This document shows, piece by piece, positions 34,189 through 43,188 of a stretch of DNA of 64,000 nucleotides. The notes under the pieces were generated by a model. That model saw only the letters and a list, made by a program, of their open reading frames with translations, made no database searches and was not told the origin of the DNA. Position 1 is the stretch's first letter. Each line of letters starts with the position of its first letter. The translations under genes were made by a program, and so were the position numbers. The stretch is from Streptacidiphilus sp. PB12-B1b (GTDB taxonomy: Bacteria; Actinomycetota; Actinomycetes; Streptomycetales; Streptomycetaceae). Location: assembly GCF_014084125.1 (NCBI RefSeq), contig NZ_CP048405.1, positions 3,782,001-3,846,000 on the forward strand, in the 5' to 3' direction.

Positions 34189-35670
34189 TCAGCCGGTCTG
34201 CTCCTCCGGCCGGGCGTCCTCGGCCCAGCGGGTGTGGAACACGCCCGGCCGGTCGGCGCGGCGGTAGGTGTGCGCGCCGAAGTAGTCGCGCTGGCCCTGG
34301 GTGAGCGCCGCCGGGAGCCGCTCGGCCCGCAGACTGTCGTAGTAGGTCAGCGCGGCGCCGAAGCCGGGCGTGGGGATGCCCAGCTCGGCGGCGGTGGAGA
34401 CGACCCTGCGCCAGGCACTCTGGGCCTCCTTCAGGGCCGCCGCGAAGTCCTCGTCCACCAGCAGCGTCGGCAGCTCCGGGCGGGACCGGAAGGCGGAGCG
34501 GATGCGGTCCAGGAACGCGGCCCGGATGATGCACCCGGCCCGCCAGATGGCGGCGACCTCGGCCCGGTCGACGTCCCAGCCGTACTCCTGGCTGCCGGCG
34601 GCGATCTGGTGGAACCCCTGGGCATAGGCGACGATCTTGGACGCGTACAGCGCCTGCTCGACGTCGTCGGCGAAGCGGTCGTAGGCCGCGCTGTCCAGCA
34701 TGGTCGGGGTCGGGCCGGGCAGGCCACGCGCGGCCTGCCGCAGGTCCGCGTGGCCGGACAGCGAGCGGGCGAAGACCGCCTCGGCGATGCCGCTGACCGG
34801 CACCCCCAGGTCCAGCGCGGTCTGCACGGTCCAGCGCCCGGTGCCCTTCTGCTCCGCCTGGTCCAGCACCACGTCCACGAACGGCTTGCCGGTGGCCGCG
34901 TCCTTGTGGTCCAGGATCTGCGCGGTGATCTCGATCAGGTACGAGTCCAGCCGCCCCTGGTTCCAGCCCCGGAAGACCCCGGCGATCTGCTCCGGCGGCA
35001 GCCCGAGGGCGTGCCGCAGCAGGTCGTACGCCTCGGCGATCAGCTGCATGTCGGCGTACTCGATGCCGTTGTGCACCATCTTCACGAAGTGCCCGGCGCC
35101 GTCCGGGCCCATGTGCGCGACGCAGGCCGCGCCGTCCGGCGCCTTGGCGGCGACGGCCTCCAGCATCGGCCCCAGCGCCCGGTAGGACTCCTCCGAGCCG
35201 CCGGGCATGATGCTCGGCCCCAGCAGCGCGCCCTCCTCGCCGCCGGAGACGCCGGTGCCGACGAAGTGGATGCCGCGCTCGCGCAGCTCCCGCTCGCGGC
35301 GGCGGGTGTCGGCGAAGTGGGCGTTGCCGCCGTCGATGATGATGTCGCCGTCCTCCAGCAGCGGCGCGAACTCGGCGATCACCGCGTCCGTCGGATCGCC
35401 CGCCTTGACCATCACCAGCAGCCGCCGGGGCCGCTCCAGCGCGGCGACGAACTCCTCCGCGCTCTCGGCCGGGACGAACGACCCCTCGTGGCCGAACTCC
35501 TCGACCAGGTCGCGGGTCCTGGCGGCGGTCCGGTTGTGCACGGCGACGGTGTAGCCGTTGCGGGCGAAGTTCCGGGCCAGGTTCCGGCCCATCACCGCCA
35601 GACCGGTCACCCCGATCTGCGCCGTTCCCTGGCCGGACGGCCGGCTGCCGGACTGCTGGGTGGGGGGCAT
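34189..35670 (-). CDS. gnd: 6-phosphogluconate dehydrogenase (decarboxylating, NADP-type long form)
   Basis: 493 residues, close to the usual 470-490 of the long enzyme. The NADP motif GLAVMGRNLARN, the DGGNAHF loop, the signature HFVGTGVSGGEEGALLGPS, and the catalytic KMVHNGIEYADMQLIAE (Lys and Glu) are all present. It oxidatively decarboxylates 6-phosphogluconate to ribulose-5-phosphate in the pentose phosphate pathway. I choose ATG 35670 (GAGAGGA upstream) over in-frame starts up to 35832, which would add only basic sequence. The gene is monocistronic here. Confidence 0.95.
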   Translation of the reverse strand: MPPTQQSGSRPSGQGTAQIGVTGLAVMGRNLARNFARNGYTVAVHNRTAARTRDLVEEFGHEGSFVPAESAEEFVAALERPRRLLVMVKAGDPTDAVIAEFAPLLEDGDIIIDGGNAHFADTRRRERELRERGIHFVGTGVSGGEEGALLGPSIMPGGSEESYRALGPMLEAVAAKAPDGAACVAHMGPDGAGHFVKMVHNGIEYADMQLIAEAYDLLRHALGLPPEQIAGVFRGWNQGRLDSYLIEITAQILDHKDAATGKPFVDVVLDQAEQKGTGRWTVQTALDLGVPVSGIAEAVFARSLSGHADLRQAARGLPGPTPTMLDSAAYDRFADDVEQALYASKIVAYAQGFHQIAAGSQEYGWDVDRAEVAAIWRAGCIIRAAFLDRIRSAFRSRPELPTLLVDEDFAAALKEAQSAWRRVVSTAAELGIPTPGFGAALTYYDSLRAERLPAALTQGQRDYFGAHTYRRADRPGVFHTRWAEDARPEEQTG

Positions 35671-35819
35671 CTGCACCACGTCCTCTCGCACGGGTTCGCC
35701 TCGACGGGCCGCTCCTTGGAGCTTCGCAGCGCGGCGGGCAGGCGGCACGTCGGGACGCGGCGGCCCCCAGCGCGGCCTAGAGTCGAAGGGACGGGGGATC
35801 CGCCGCCTCCTGGGAGCCC

Positions 35820-36194
35820 GTGATGACCGCACACGACCCCTCCACCCGCGTCGACGTCCTGCTCACCGGCTGCGACGAAGAGGACGCGGACACCGTCTTC
35901 CACGCCCTGGAGACCGCGTTCCCGCAGGCGGAGCCGGTCCCCGGGCCCTCCGCGCAGGGCGCGGGCCGCCCCACGGTCTGGTCCATGAGCCTGGACCCGC
36001 GCACCCACCGCACGGGCGCGCACCCGGAGTCCCTGCACGGGCCGGTCAGCGCCGACCTGTTCGGCAGCCCGCACGAGGTGCACGAGGTGCACGCCGCCCT
36101 CACCGACGCCTTCGCGGTGGAGGACCGCGGCGCCGTCTCCGGCGACCAGGAGATCGAAGTCCGCCTCCGCCTGACCGCCCTGTCCCCCGCCTGA
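35820..36194 (+). CDS. Hypothetical protein, acidic, about 124 residues
   Basis: The start is GTG 35820 or ATG 35823 (GGGAG upstream). The protein is acidic and Asp/Glu/His-rich (DVLLTGCDEEDADTVFHALETAFP, then HEVHEVHAALTDAFAVEDRG) and ends with an alternating charged beta strand (EIEVRLRLTAL). It has no signal, membrane segment or recognised motif. The pattern of two small alpha-beta halves suggests a compact ferredoxin-like fold. The codon usage is normal for the region, so I think it is a real gene. It is divergent from 6-phosphogluconate dehydrogenase across 149 bp. Confidence 0.65.
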   Translation: MMTAHDPSTRVDVLLTGCDEEDADTVFHALETAFPQAEPVPGPSAQGAGRPTVWSMSLDPRTHRTGAHPESLHGPVSADLFGSPHEVHEVHAALTDAFAVEDRGAVSGDQEIEVRLRLTALSPA

Positions 36195-36601
36195 CCCCTG
36201 CGCGGGGCACGGCCTCCGGGCGTCACCGCAGCCGCGACGCGCCGGGCCCCGTTCCGCACCGTACCCAAGCCCGCCTCGCGGGTCAGTGCCGTGCCGACCC
36301 GCGCTGCGCGGGGCGGCGCCGTTCCGGCGCGCCGAGCCGGGCGGTGCCCGGACCCAGGGCCGCCCCGCTGGGCGGCATCGGGCTCACCATGCCGGACGGT
36401 GCCCGTGCCAGGCCGTCTCGTGGGGGCAATGCCGTGCCGACCCGCGCTGCGCGGGGCAGCGCCGTTCCGGACTCACCGAGCCGGGTGGTGGTTGCCGTAC
36501 CGGGCCGCCCCCGGGCGCGCTGCGCCGGGCCCGGCCGTGGTCGCCGTGCCGCGCGGCGCGTCCGGCGGGCGGCTGCTCCGGGTGCGGGCCACAATGGGCC
36601 C
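36195..36601. other. 407-bp GC-rich intergenic region with a duplicated element
   Basis: No gene is supported. It contains two imperfect copies of a 62-bp element (listed separately) and several short dyads such as CCCGCGCTGCGCGGGG. The promoter of the DNA ligase should lie in its last 100 bp, but I cannot name its hexamers. Confidence 0.5.
36286..36490 (+). repeat. Pair of 62-bp imperfect direct repeats, each containing a hairpin
   Basis: Copies at about 36286-36347 and 36429-36490, 143 bp apart. They share an identical 28-bp core that starts TGCCGTGCCGACCC and includes the hairpin CCCGCGC-TG-CGCGGGG-like dyad. They then diverge slightly around GCCGTTCCGG and CCGAGCCGGG. They could be duplicated terminators or a dispersed intergenic repeat. 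Confidence 0.75.
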
Positions 36602-38176
36602 ATGCTGCTTCAGCAGGTCGCCGCCGTGTCGCAGGCCACCGCGGCGGAACCGGCCCGCAATGCCAAGGTGCGGCTGCTGGCCGAGCTGCTCCGGGGCCTC
36701 GGCCCGGACGACCGGCACGCCGCAGTCGTGCTGCTCTCCGGCGAGTCGCGGCGGATGCGGGTCGGCGTCGGCCCCGCCGCGCTGCGCGAGCTGCCCCCGC
36801 CGGGCGAGCAGCCGCAGCTCGGCATCGCCGAGACCGAGCGGGCGCTGCACGCCATCGCCGAGGTCCAGGGGCCGGGCTCGCAGGCCGAGCGGCACCGGCT
36901 GCTGACCGCGCTGTTCTCCCGCGCCACCGCCGAGGAGCAGGCGTTCCTGCGCGCCGTGCTGGGCGGGGAGCTGCGGCAGGGCGCGCTGGACGCGGTCATG
37001 GGCGACGCCGTCGCCAAGGCCGCCGGGGTGCCGGTCGCCGAGGTCCGCCGGGCGCTGATGTTCCGGGGCTCGGCGGCGGCCGTCGCCGACGCCGCCATGG
37101 ACGGCGGCTCCGCCGCGCTGCGCGCCTTCGGCCTGCAGCTGGGGCGTCCGATCCGGCCCATGCTGGCCGCCTCCGCACCGGACGTGGCCTCCGCACTGGA
37201 GCGGATCCGCCCCGCCGCGCTGGAGTGGAAGCTGGACGGTATCCGGGTGCAGGTGCACCGCGACGGGGACCGGGTCAACGTGTACACCCGCAGCCTGGAC
37301 GACATCACCGCGCGCGTCCCGGAGGTGGTCGAGGCGGTGCGCGCGCTGCCGGTCCGCTCGGTCGTCCTGGACGGCGAGGCGCTGGCGCTCACCCCGGAGG
37401 GACGTCCCCGGCCGTTCCAGGTCACCGCCGCGCGCACCGCCTCCCGCAAGGACACCGAGGCGCTGCGCGCCGAGACCCCGCTGAGCGTGTTCTTCTTCGA
37501 CCTGCTGCACCTCGACGGCGCGGACCTGCTGGACACGCCCGGCGAGCGCCGCTTCGCCGAGCTGGCCGCCGTCGTCCCGCCGGAGCTGCGGGTGCCCCGC
37601 CTGGTCACCGCGGACGGCGACGGCGACGGCGAAGGCGATCCGGCCGCCGCCGAGGCGTTCTTCCGCGACGCCCTCGCCCGGGGCCACGAGGGCGTGGTGG
37701 TCAAGGACCTCCAGGCACGCTACGAGGCGGGGCGGCGCGGAGCCGGGTGGATCAAGGTCAAGCCCCGGCACACCCTGGATCTGGTGGTGCTCGCCGCCGA
37801 GTGGGGCAGCGGCCGCCGCCGGGGCTGGCTCAGCAACCTGCACCTGGGCGCGCGGGCGGACGGCGCGCCGGACCTGCCCGAGGGCACCGGCGAGTGGGTG
37901 ATGCTGGGCAAGACCTTCAAGGGCCTGACCGACGAGCTGCTGGACTTCCAGACCCGGGAGCTGCTCCAGCGGGAGGTCCGCCGGGACGACTGGACGGTGC
38001 ACGTGCGCCCGGAGCTGGTCGTTGAGATCGCCTTCGACGGCCTTCAGCGCAGCCCCCGCTACCCGTCCGGGCTGACCCTGCGCTTCGCCCGGGTGCTGCG
38101 CTACCGTGCGGACAAGCGCCCCGAGGACGCCGACACCATCGCCGCCGTCCGCCGGCTGGCCGCCGAGGGGCTGTGA
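36602..38176 (+). CDS. ATP-dependent DNA ligase (LigB-like)
   Basis: 524 residues from ATG 36602. It has an N-terminal DNA-binding domain (1-180), an adenylation domain with nucleotidyl Lys210 in motif I (LEWKLDGIRV), motif III (SVFFFDLLHLDG), motif IV (EGVVVKDL) and motif V (WIKVKPRHTLDLVV), and a C-terminal OB domain. This layout matches the mycobacterial LigB type, distinct from the polymerase-fused LigD. It seals nicks using ATP, a backup to the NAD-dependent ligase. A small Asp/Gly repeat (DGDGDGEGD) interrupts the adenylation domain near residue 340. No ku or ligD gene is adjacent. Confidence 0.93.
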   Translation: MLLQQVAAVSQATAAEPARNAKVRLLAELLRGLGPDDRHAAVVLLSGESRRMRVGVGPAALRELPPPGEQPQLGIAETERALHAIAEVQGPGSQAERHRLLTALFSRATAEEQAFLRAVLGGELRQGALDAVMGDAVAKAAGVPVAEVRRALMFRGSAAAVADAAMDGGSAALRAFGLQLGRPIRPMLAASAPDVASALERIRPAALEWKLDGIRVQVHRDGDRVNVYTRSLDDITARVPEVVEAVRALPVRSVVLDGEALALTPEGRPRPFQVTAARTASRKDTEALRAETPLSVFFFDLLHLDGADLLDTPGERRFAELAAVVPPELRVPRLVTADGDGDGEGDPAAAEAFFRDALARGHEGVVVKDLQARYEAGRRGAGWIKVKPRHTLDLVVLAAEWGSGRRRGWLSNLHLGARADGAPDLPEGTGEWVMLGKTFKGLTDELLDFQTRELLQREVRRDDWTVHVRPELVVEIAFDGLQRSPRYPSGLTLRFARVLRYRADKRPEDADTIAAVRRLAAEGL

Positions 38177-38349
38177 TCCGCCCGCCGGGGCGGCTGACGC
38201 CGCCCGCCGCGTACGGGAACTGACGGCGGGCCCGAGCCCGCGGGCCGACCGGACGGCGCAGCAGAACCGGACGGCCGAGTAGAACGCGACCCGGCGTCAG
38301 CGGTACGTAAAAATAGGACAAACACGTCCGCAGGCCCGCCCGGCAGCAG

Positions 38350-39711
38350 GTGGTGCGCAAAGTGATACGCGGGGTCCACCTCGAATCGCAGTGGCGCCGA
38401 GAGGCGCTGCGCACCAATCTCTGGCTGGTCCCCTCGCTGGAGGTGGTGCTCGCGGTCGGACTCTTCCTGGGGACCTGGGAACTGGACCGGGCCGCCTACC
38501 GGGGCTCGCTGACGCTGCCCTCATGGGTGATCAGCGGCAGCTCCGACGCCGCCCGGCAGATCCTGGCGGCCATCGCGGCGGCGCTGATCACCGTCGTCGG
38601 CGTGGTGTTCTCCATCATGATCGTGACGCTGACCCTGGCCTCCACCCAGTTCGGCCCCCGGATGCTGCGCACCTTCATCCGCGACCGCACCACCCAGCTG
38701 ACCCTGGGCACCTTCGTCGCCACCTTCGTCTACGCCATCCTGGCGCTGGTCGCCATCGGCCCGGGACCGCACGGCGACTTCGTCCCGCACCTGTCGATCA
38801 CCGTCTGCCTGGCGCTGGTCCTGGCCGACCTGGCCGTGCTGATCTTCTTCATCCACCACATCGCCACCTCCATCCAGCTGCCCCGGGTGATCGCCACCAT
38901 CGCCGCCGAGCTGTCCGACGCCATCGAGGCCGGGGCGGGGGAGCCCGAGTACGAGGGCAGCATCGAACGCGGCCCCTCGGCGGAGGAACTGCACGTCCGG
39001 CTGGACTCCTCCGGCGGCTCCGTCCCTGCACCGGCCAGCGGCTACCTGCAGTTCGTCCGGCACCGGACGCTGGTGCGGATCGCCACCGAGCGGGGCGCGG
39101 TCATCCGGCTCGACCACCGCCCCGGGCACTTCCTGGTGAAGGGGCACCAGCTGGCCACCGTCTGGCCGGCCGAGGCCGCGCCGGAGGTGGCCCACAGCTT
39201 CGCCCAGGCGCACATCACCGGCTCCTCCCGGACCCTGGCGCAGGACATCTCCTTCGCCGTCGACCAGCTGGTCGAGATCGCCATCCGCGCCCTGTCCACC
39301 GCGGTCAATGACACCTTCACCGCGCTGACCTGCATCGACTGGCTGGGGGAGAGCCTGTGCCGGATCGCCGGACACTGGCAGCCCAACCCGGTCCACCGCG
39401 ACGCCGAGGGCTGGATCCGGGTGATCACCGTGCCGGTCAGCTACGAGCGCCTGGTGCAGCGCTCCTTCGAGAAGATCCGGCAGTCCGGGAGCGGAATGCC
39501 CGCGATCCTGATCCGGCAGCTGGACGCCCTCGCCTCGATCATGACCGAGACCACCACCCCGGACCAGCGCCAGGTGCTGCTGGACCAGGCCCGGATGATC
39601 GAGCGGGTCAACGCCGACTCGGTGCCGGAGCCGGCCGACCGCCAGGACGTCCACCGCCGGTACCTGGCCCTGCTCGCCCTGTACGAGCGCCTCGGCAGCT
39701 CCGCCGACTGA
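38350..39711 (+). CDS. DUF2254 membrane protein
   Basis: 453 residues from GTG 38350; GTG 38353 or 38362 are alternatives. Four hydrophobic helices lie in the first 175 residues (LWLVPSLEVVLAVGLFLG; LAAIAAALITVVGVVFSIMIV; LGTFVATFVYAILALVAIG; ITVCLALVLADLAVLIFF), followed by a long cytoplasmic domain (SALSTAVNDTFTALTCIDWL). The motif TLTLASTQFGPRMLRTFI is a hallmark of DUF2254. Its function is unknown; it is an integral membrane protein of the inner membrane. An A-rich tract (GTAAAAATAGG) about 40 bp upstream may be part of its promoter. Confidence 0.85.
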   Translation: MVRKVIRGVHLESQWRREALRTNLWLVPSLEVVLAVGLFLGTWELDRAAYRGSLTLPSWVISGSSDAARQILAAIAAALITVVGVVFSIMIVTLTLASTQFGPRMLRTFIRDRTTQLTLGTFVATFVYAILALVAIGPGPHGDFVPHLSITVCLALVLADLAVLIFFIHHIATSIQLPRVIATIAAELSDAIEAGAGEPEYEGSIERGPSAEELHVRLDSSGGSVPAPASGYLQFVRHRTLVRIATERGAVIRLDHRPGHFLVKGHQLATVWPAEAAPEVAHSFAQAHITGSSRTLAQDISFAVDQLVEIAIRALSTAVNDTFTALTCIDWLGESLCRIAGHWQPNPVHRDAEGWIRVITVPVSYERLVQRSFEKIRQSGSGMPAILIRQLDALASIMTETTTPDQRQVLLDQARMIERVNADSVPEPADRQDVHRRYLALLALYERLGSSAD

Positions 39712-39739
39712 CCGCCGCTCGCGTGTATCTGACGTAGCG

Positions 39740-41410
39740 TCAGTCCGCCTTGGGTGCACGGTCGATGACGGCGGCCAGGTCCAGTCCGGTCGGCAGGGTG
39801 CCGAAGGCCAGGCCGTGGTCGCCGGTCAGCCGGGAGCCGCAGAAGGCGTCGGCCACGGCGGTGGGGGCGTGCCGCACCAGCAACGAGCCCTGCAGGACCA
39901 GGGCCATCCGCTCGGCCAGGCTCCGGGCGCGCAGTTCGGCGTCGGCGCCCGGCACCAGGGCGTCGCGCAGCTCGCGCCAGGCCCGGTCGAGCCGGGCGTC
40001 ACCCCCGGCGGCGGCCTCGACCTCGGCGGCGAAGGCCGCCAGCGACTCCGGCTCCCGGCCGAGGGCGCGCAGCACGTCCAGCGCCTGGACGTTGCCGGAC
40101 CCCTCCCAGATGCCGTTGAGCGGGGCCTCCCGGTACAGCCGGGGCATACCGGACGCCTCGTCGTAGCCGTTGCCGCCCAGGCACTCCAGGGCCTCGGCGA
40201 CCGCCGCGGGCTGGCGCTTGCAGACCCAGTACTTGCCCACGGCGGTGGCCAGCCGCAGAAAGGCCCGCTCGCCCGCGTCGCCGCGCTGGGCGCGGTCCAC
40301 CGCCCCGGCGACCCGCAGCGCCAGCGTGGTGGCCGCCTCGGACTCCAGCGACAGGTCGGCGATCACATTGCGCATCAGCGGCTGCTCGATCAGCCTGGCC
40401 CCGAACACCGAGCGGTGGCGCACATGGTGGACCGCCTGGGTCAGGGCGGTCCGGGTACCGGTCGCCGAGCCGAGGATGCAGTCCAGCCGGGTCATGGTGA
40501 CCATGTCGATGATGGTCCGCACACCCTGGCCCTGCGGGCCGACCAGCCAGGCGACGGTGTCGTCGAACTCCGGCTCGCTGCTGGCGTTGGAGCGATTGCC
40601 GAGCTTGTCCTTGAGCCGCTGGATGCGGAAGGTGTTGCGGCTGCCGTCCGGCAGCACCCGGGGCACCAGGAAGCAGGACAGGCCGCCCGGGGCCTGCGCC
40701 AGCACCAGGAACAGGTCGTTCATCGGCGCGCTGGTGAACCACTTGTGCCCGCGCAGTCGCCAACTGCCGTCCGGCTGCTCGACGGCGGCCGTGGTGTTGG
40801 CCCGGACGTCGGTGCCGCCCTGCTTCTCGGTCATGCCCATCCCGGCCAGCAGCCCGCGCTTGCCCTGCGGTGCGCGCAGCCCCGGGTCGTACACCCGGCT
40901 GGTGAGCAACGGCTCGTAGACGGCGGCCAGCTCGGGCGCGGCCCGCAGCGCCGGAACGACGGCGTAGGTCATCGACACCGGGCAGCCGTGACCGGCCTCG
41001 GCGGAGCTCCACACCATGAACCCGGCCGCCCGGGCCACATGGGCCCCGGGCCGGTCGTCGGCCCAGGGCGCGCCGCCCAGGCCCTCGCCGATCGCCACCT
41101 CCATCAGTGCGTGGTAGGCGGGGTGGAACTCGACCTCGTCGATCCGGTTGCCGTAGCGGTCGTGCGTCCGCAGCTCCGGCTCGTGCCGGTTGGCGGCGTC
41201 GGCCCACTGCTGCACCTGCTCGCTGCCGGCCAGCCGGCCGATCCGGTGCAGATCCTCCAAGGACCACGCGGCGCCCTCCCGCCGGACCCCCTCCAGCAGG
41301 ACCGGATCGTCCGCGACGTCATGCCCGACCAGCGGCGGGACCTGGTTGGTCACCTGGTGCGTGACGGCGGTGGGGTGGCTGTGCGTCGGGGCGTCGGCGG
41401 TGGTCGTCAT
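39740..41410 (-). CDS. AidB-like acyl-CoA dehydrogenase
   Basis: 556 residues, longer than standard acyl-CoA dehydrogenases and like E. coli AidB. The FAD/substrate motifs are MTEKQGGTDVRANTT, WRLRGHKWFTSAPMND and LECLGGNGYDEASGMPRLYREAPLNGIWEGSGN. AidB proteins bind DNA and FAD and are linked to alkylation stress; members next to TetR genes may instead act on acyl-CoA. The TetR gene lies 13 bp upstream on the same strand, forming a two-gene operon. Confidence 0.88.
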   Translation of the reverse strand: MTTTADAPTHSHPTAVTHQVTNQVPPLVGHDVADDPVLLEGVRREGAAWSLEDLHRIGRLAGSEQVQQWADAANRHEPELRTHDRYGNRIDEVEFHPAYHALMEVAIGEGLGGAPWADDRPGAHVARAAGFMVWSSAEAGHGCPVSMTYAVVPALRAAPELAAVYEPLLTSRVYDPGLRAPQGKRGLLAGMGMTEKQGGTDVRANTTAAVEQPDGSWRLRGHKWFTSAPMNDLFLVLAQAPGGLSCFLVPRVLPDGSRNTFRIQRLKDKLGNRSNASSEPEFDDTVAWLVGPQGQGVRTIIDMVTMTRLDCILGSATGTRTALTQAVHHVRHRSVFGARLIEQPLMRNVIADLSLESEAATTLALRVAGAVDRAQRGDAGERAFLRLATAVGKYWVCKRQPAAVAEALECLGGNGYDEASGMPRLYREAPLNGIWEGSGNVQALDVLRALGREPESLAAFAAEVEAAAGGDARLDRAWRELRDALVPGADAELRARSLAERMALVLQGSLLVRHAPTAVADAFCGSRLTGDHGLAFGTLPTGLDLAAVIDRAPKAD

Positions 41411-41423
41411 CGGGTCCTCCGGA

Positions 41424-42065
41424 TCAGCGGGCAGCGGCAGGGGGCGTGCGGGCGGCGGCGGGCGCGGCGCCCGCGCAGCGCAGGGACATGGCGGTGAGCT
41501 CGGCGACCAGCCCGTCGGCGGCGTCCTGGTCCGGCGCGGACAGCGGGTCCACCAGGACCTCGCCGATGGCGCCGGTCAGCGCGGCGGCGGTGACCTGCTC
41601 GTCCTGCGAGGGCAGCAGCCCGGCGGCGACGCCCTCGCGGACCACCTCGGCGAACAGGTCCCGGTAGCGGCGGCGGAACTCCAGGCGCTCCTGGCCGACC
41701 GCCGGTTCGGCGGGCGCGGCCAGCAGGGCGTAGGCCAGCCCGCGCCGCTCCAGCGCCCGCCGGGCGAAGACGCTGACGCCCAGCGCCAGCCGCTCGACCG
41801 CGTCGCCGCCACCGCCGCGCAACACCTCGCCCAGCACCTCGACCTCCCGGCCCGAGGCCCGCCGGAACACCTCCACCGCCAGCGCCGCCTTGGACGGGAA
41901 GTGCTGGTACACCGACCCGGCCGACATCCCGGCCGCCGCCGCCACCGCCGTCACCGACGCCTGGGCCCAGCCCACCTCCGCCACCACGCCGATCGCCTGG
42001 TCCACCAACCGCTCCCGGGCAGCCAGCAACCGCTCGTGCACAGCGGGCGTCCTGCGATAGGCCAT
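41424..42065 (-). CDS. TetR family regulator of the acyl-CoA dehydrogenase operon
   Basis: 213 residues. The N-terminal TetR helix-turn-helix (LVDQAIGVVAEVGWAQASVTAVAAAAGMSAGSVYQHFPSKAALAVEVF) is canonical. The C-terminal ligand domain (about 70-195) is all-helical, and the last 15 residues are Ala/Pro-rich. It is likely to repress its own operon with the AidB-like dehydrogenase through the TGAAC-N4-GTTCA palindrome 8 bp upstream of its ATG. The ligand may be an acyl-CoA. Confidence 0.88.
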   Translation of the reverse strand: MAYRRTPAVHERLLAARERLVDQAIGVVAEVGWAQASVTAVAAAAGMSAGSVYQHFPSKAALAVEVFRRASGREVEVLGEVLRGGGGDAVERLALGVSVFARRALERRGLAYALLAAPAEPAVGQERLEFRRRYRDLFAEVVREGVAAGLLPSQDEQVTAAALTGAIGEVLVDPLSAPDQDAADGLVAELTAMSLRCAGAAPAAARTPPAAAR

Positions 42066-42073
42066 ACAAGAAG

Positions 42074-42087
42074 TGAACCACCGTTCA
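42074..42087. promoter_or_regulatory. Probable TetR operator
   Basis: TGAACCACCGTTCA, a perfect 5-4-5 palindrome ending 8 bp before the TetR start codon. The TGAAC-N4-GTTCA form is common for FadR/FabR-like TetR regulators of acyl-CoA genes. Its position supports autorepression. Confidence 0.55.
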
Positions 42088-42245
42088 GCCCTTCACACCA
42101 GGCCCGCCCACGGAAGATGTCACGCGGGGAAGGGCGTGGTGCGGGCAGCAGCCAGCGGCGGCGGTGCCCGGGGTGCGGGCGGTTGGTTGGGGGCCGCCCG
42201 CACCGGGGGTTCAGCGGGGCCGCTGTCGGGGCCCCGGGGGGAGGG

Positions 42246-42530
42246 TCACTTGAACCAGTACAGGACGCCCTTGTGGTGGCTGCAGGTGCCGGAGAAGTGC
42301 GCGGAGAAGCTGAAGGTGTGGTCCTTGCACTCGGCGGTCGCGCCCTTGGGGTGCTTGGCCTTGAGGTTGCAGGTGCCGGTGGTGTGGTGCGCGCAGCCCT
42401 TGGTCGCCGCCGGGTGGGCCGTGGCGGCCTGGGCCTGGCCGGCGGGTATCAGCAGCGCCGCGGCGACGGCGAACGCGGCGACGGCGCTTCTCAGCGTCGT
42501 CGGGCGGGTGAGGGTGGCGGTGCGGCTCAT
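42246..42530 (-). CDS. Small secreted DUF3761-type protein
   Basis: 94 residues from ATG 42530 with GGGGAG 6 nt upstream. A signal peptide (SAVAAFAVAAALLIPAGQAQA) is followed by a mature domain of about 58 residues with four cysteines (CAHH, TCNLK, ECKDH, GTCSHH). The motif CKDHTFSFSAHFSGTCSHHKGV matches the DUF3761 family, small secreted proteins of unknown function whose cysteines probably form two disulfides. The many His residues could bind metal. It is divergent from the MarR gene across 166 bp. Confidence 0.8.
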   Translation of the reverse strand: MSRTATLTRPTTLRSAVAAFAVAAALLIPAGQAQAATAHPAATKGCAHHTTGTCNLKAKHPKGATAECKDHTFSFSAHFSGTCSHHKGVLYWFK

Positions 42531-42666
42531 GGGCGACTCCCCTGGGGTGGTCGGACGAAAGACCAGCATCCTCGCGCCCCGGTGGCCCCGCGCGCCGGGC
42601 GAACGCCCGAGTTGTGATCGAACGGTGACGGTGTGTGCGAATTCCGTGAAGCGCATATGGTTCGAC

Positions 42667-42695
42667 GGGCGAACTAGATTTTGGTACGTTCGCCC
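42667..42695. promoter_or_regulatory. Probable MarR operator overlapping the marR start region
   Basis: GGGCGAAC at 42667-42674 and its complement GTTCGCCC at 42688-42695, 13 nt apart. The spacer contains TAGATT, a candidate -10. The right arm ends 1 bp before the ATG, leaving no room for a ribosome binding site, so the transcript may be leaderless. A third half-site GGGCGAAC lies at 42597-42604 within the dyad CGGGCG-AA-CGCCCG. Confidence 0.55.
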
Positions 42696-42696
42696 C

Positions 42697-43188
42697 ATGG
42701 CCGACTCAGCGCCCGCTCCGGCGCCCCCCAGTGACGAATACCAGCGCAGCGTGCGGGCAGTACGGGCGCTGGCCCGGGTCTCACGCGTGGTCGAACGGGC
42801 CGGTGCGGAGCTGAACCTGGCGCACTACCGGGTGCTGTCGGCCGTCGCGTCGGGCGACCAGCGGGCCTCCCGGCTGGCGGCCCGGCTGGCCCTGGGCAAG
42901 CCCACCATCAGCACGGCGGTGGACGCCCTGTGCAGGCGCGGCCTGCTCCTGCGCACCGAGGACGCCGAGGACCAGCGCGCGGTCGCGCTGTCGCTGACCC
43001 CGCAGGGTCGGCAACTGCTGGACGAGGTCGAGGCCGAGATGATCGCCCGGGTCGCCCAGCTGTGCGCCAGCACGCCGGACGGCGACCGGGTGATCGAGTC
43101 CCTGGCCTGGCTCGGCGACGCGCTGGACGCGACCTATCCGGAGCGTCAGCAGCAGCGCCGGGCCGCGCGCGGAAAGCAGGAGCGGTGA
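42697..43188 (+). CDS. MarR family regulator of the ABC exporter
   Basis: 163 residues from ATG 42697. The winged-helix core is clear (LAHYRVLSAVASGDQRASRLAARLALGKPTISTAVDALCRRGLLLRTEDAEDQRAVALSLTPQGRQLL), with DxRxxxLxLTxxG in the wing. A Ser/Pro-rich start and an Arg-rich tail flank it. Its TGA overlaps the exporter GTG as GTGA, so the two proteins are translationally coupled. It probably represses this operon through the inverted repeat that overlaps its own start; the inducing ligand may be an exported drug or metabolite. Confidence 0.9.
   Translation: MADSAPAPAPPSDEYQRSVRAVRALARVSRVVERAGAELNLAHYRVLSAVASGDQRASRLAARLALGKPTISTAVDALCRRGLLLRTEDAEDQRAVALSLTPQGRQLLDEVEAEMIARVAQLCASTPDGDRVIESLAWLGDALDATYPERQQQRRAARGKQER

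Noticed and set aside
36286-36490. The direct repeats as a CRISPR array
   Set aside because: Only two copies of unequal identity, 143 bp apart, with no Cas genes.
39729-39743. CTGACG-TAG-CGTCAG dyad as a terminator between DUF2254 and the AidB-like gene
   Set aside because: Only six-base arms and no T-tract, and part of it is inside the AidB-like stop codon; too weak to call.
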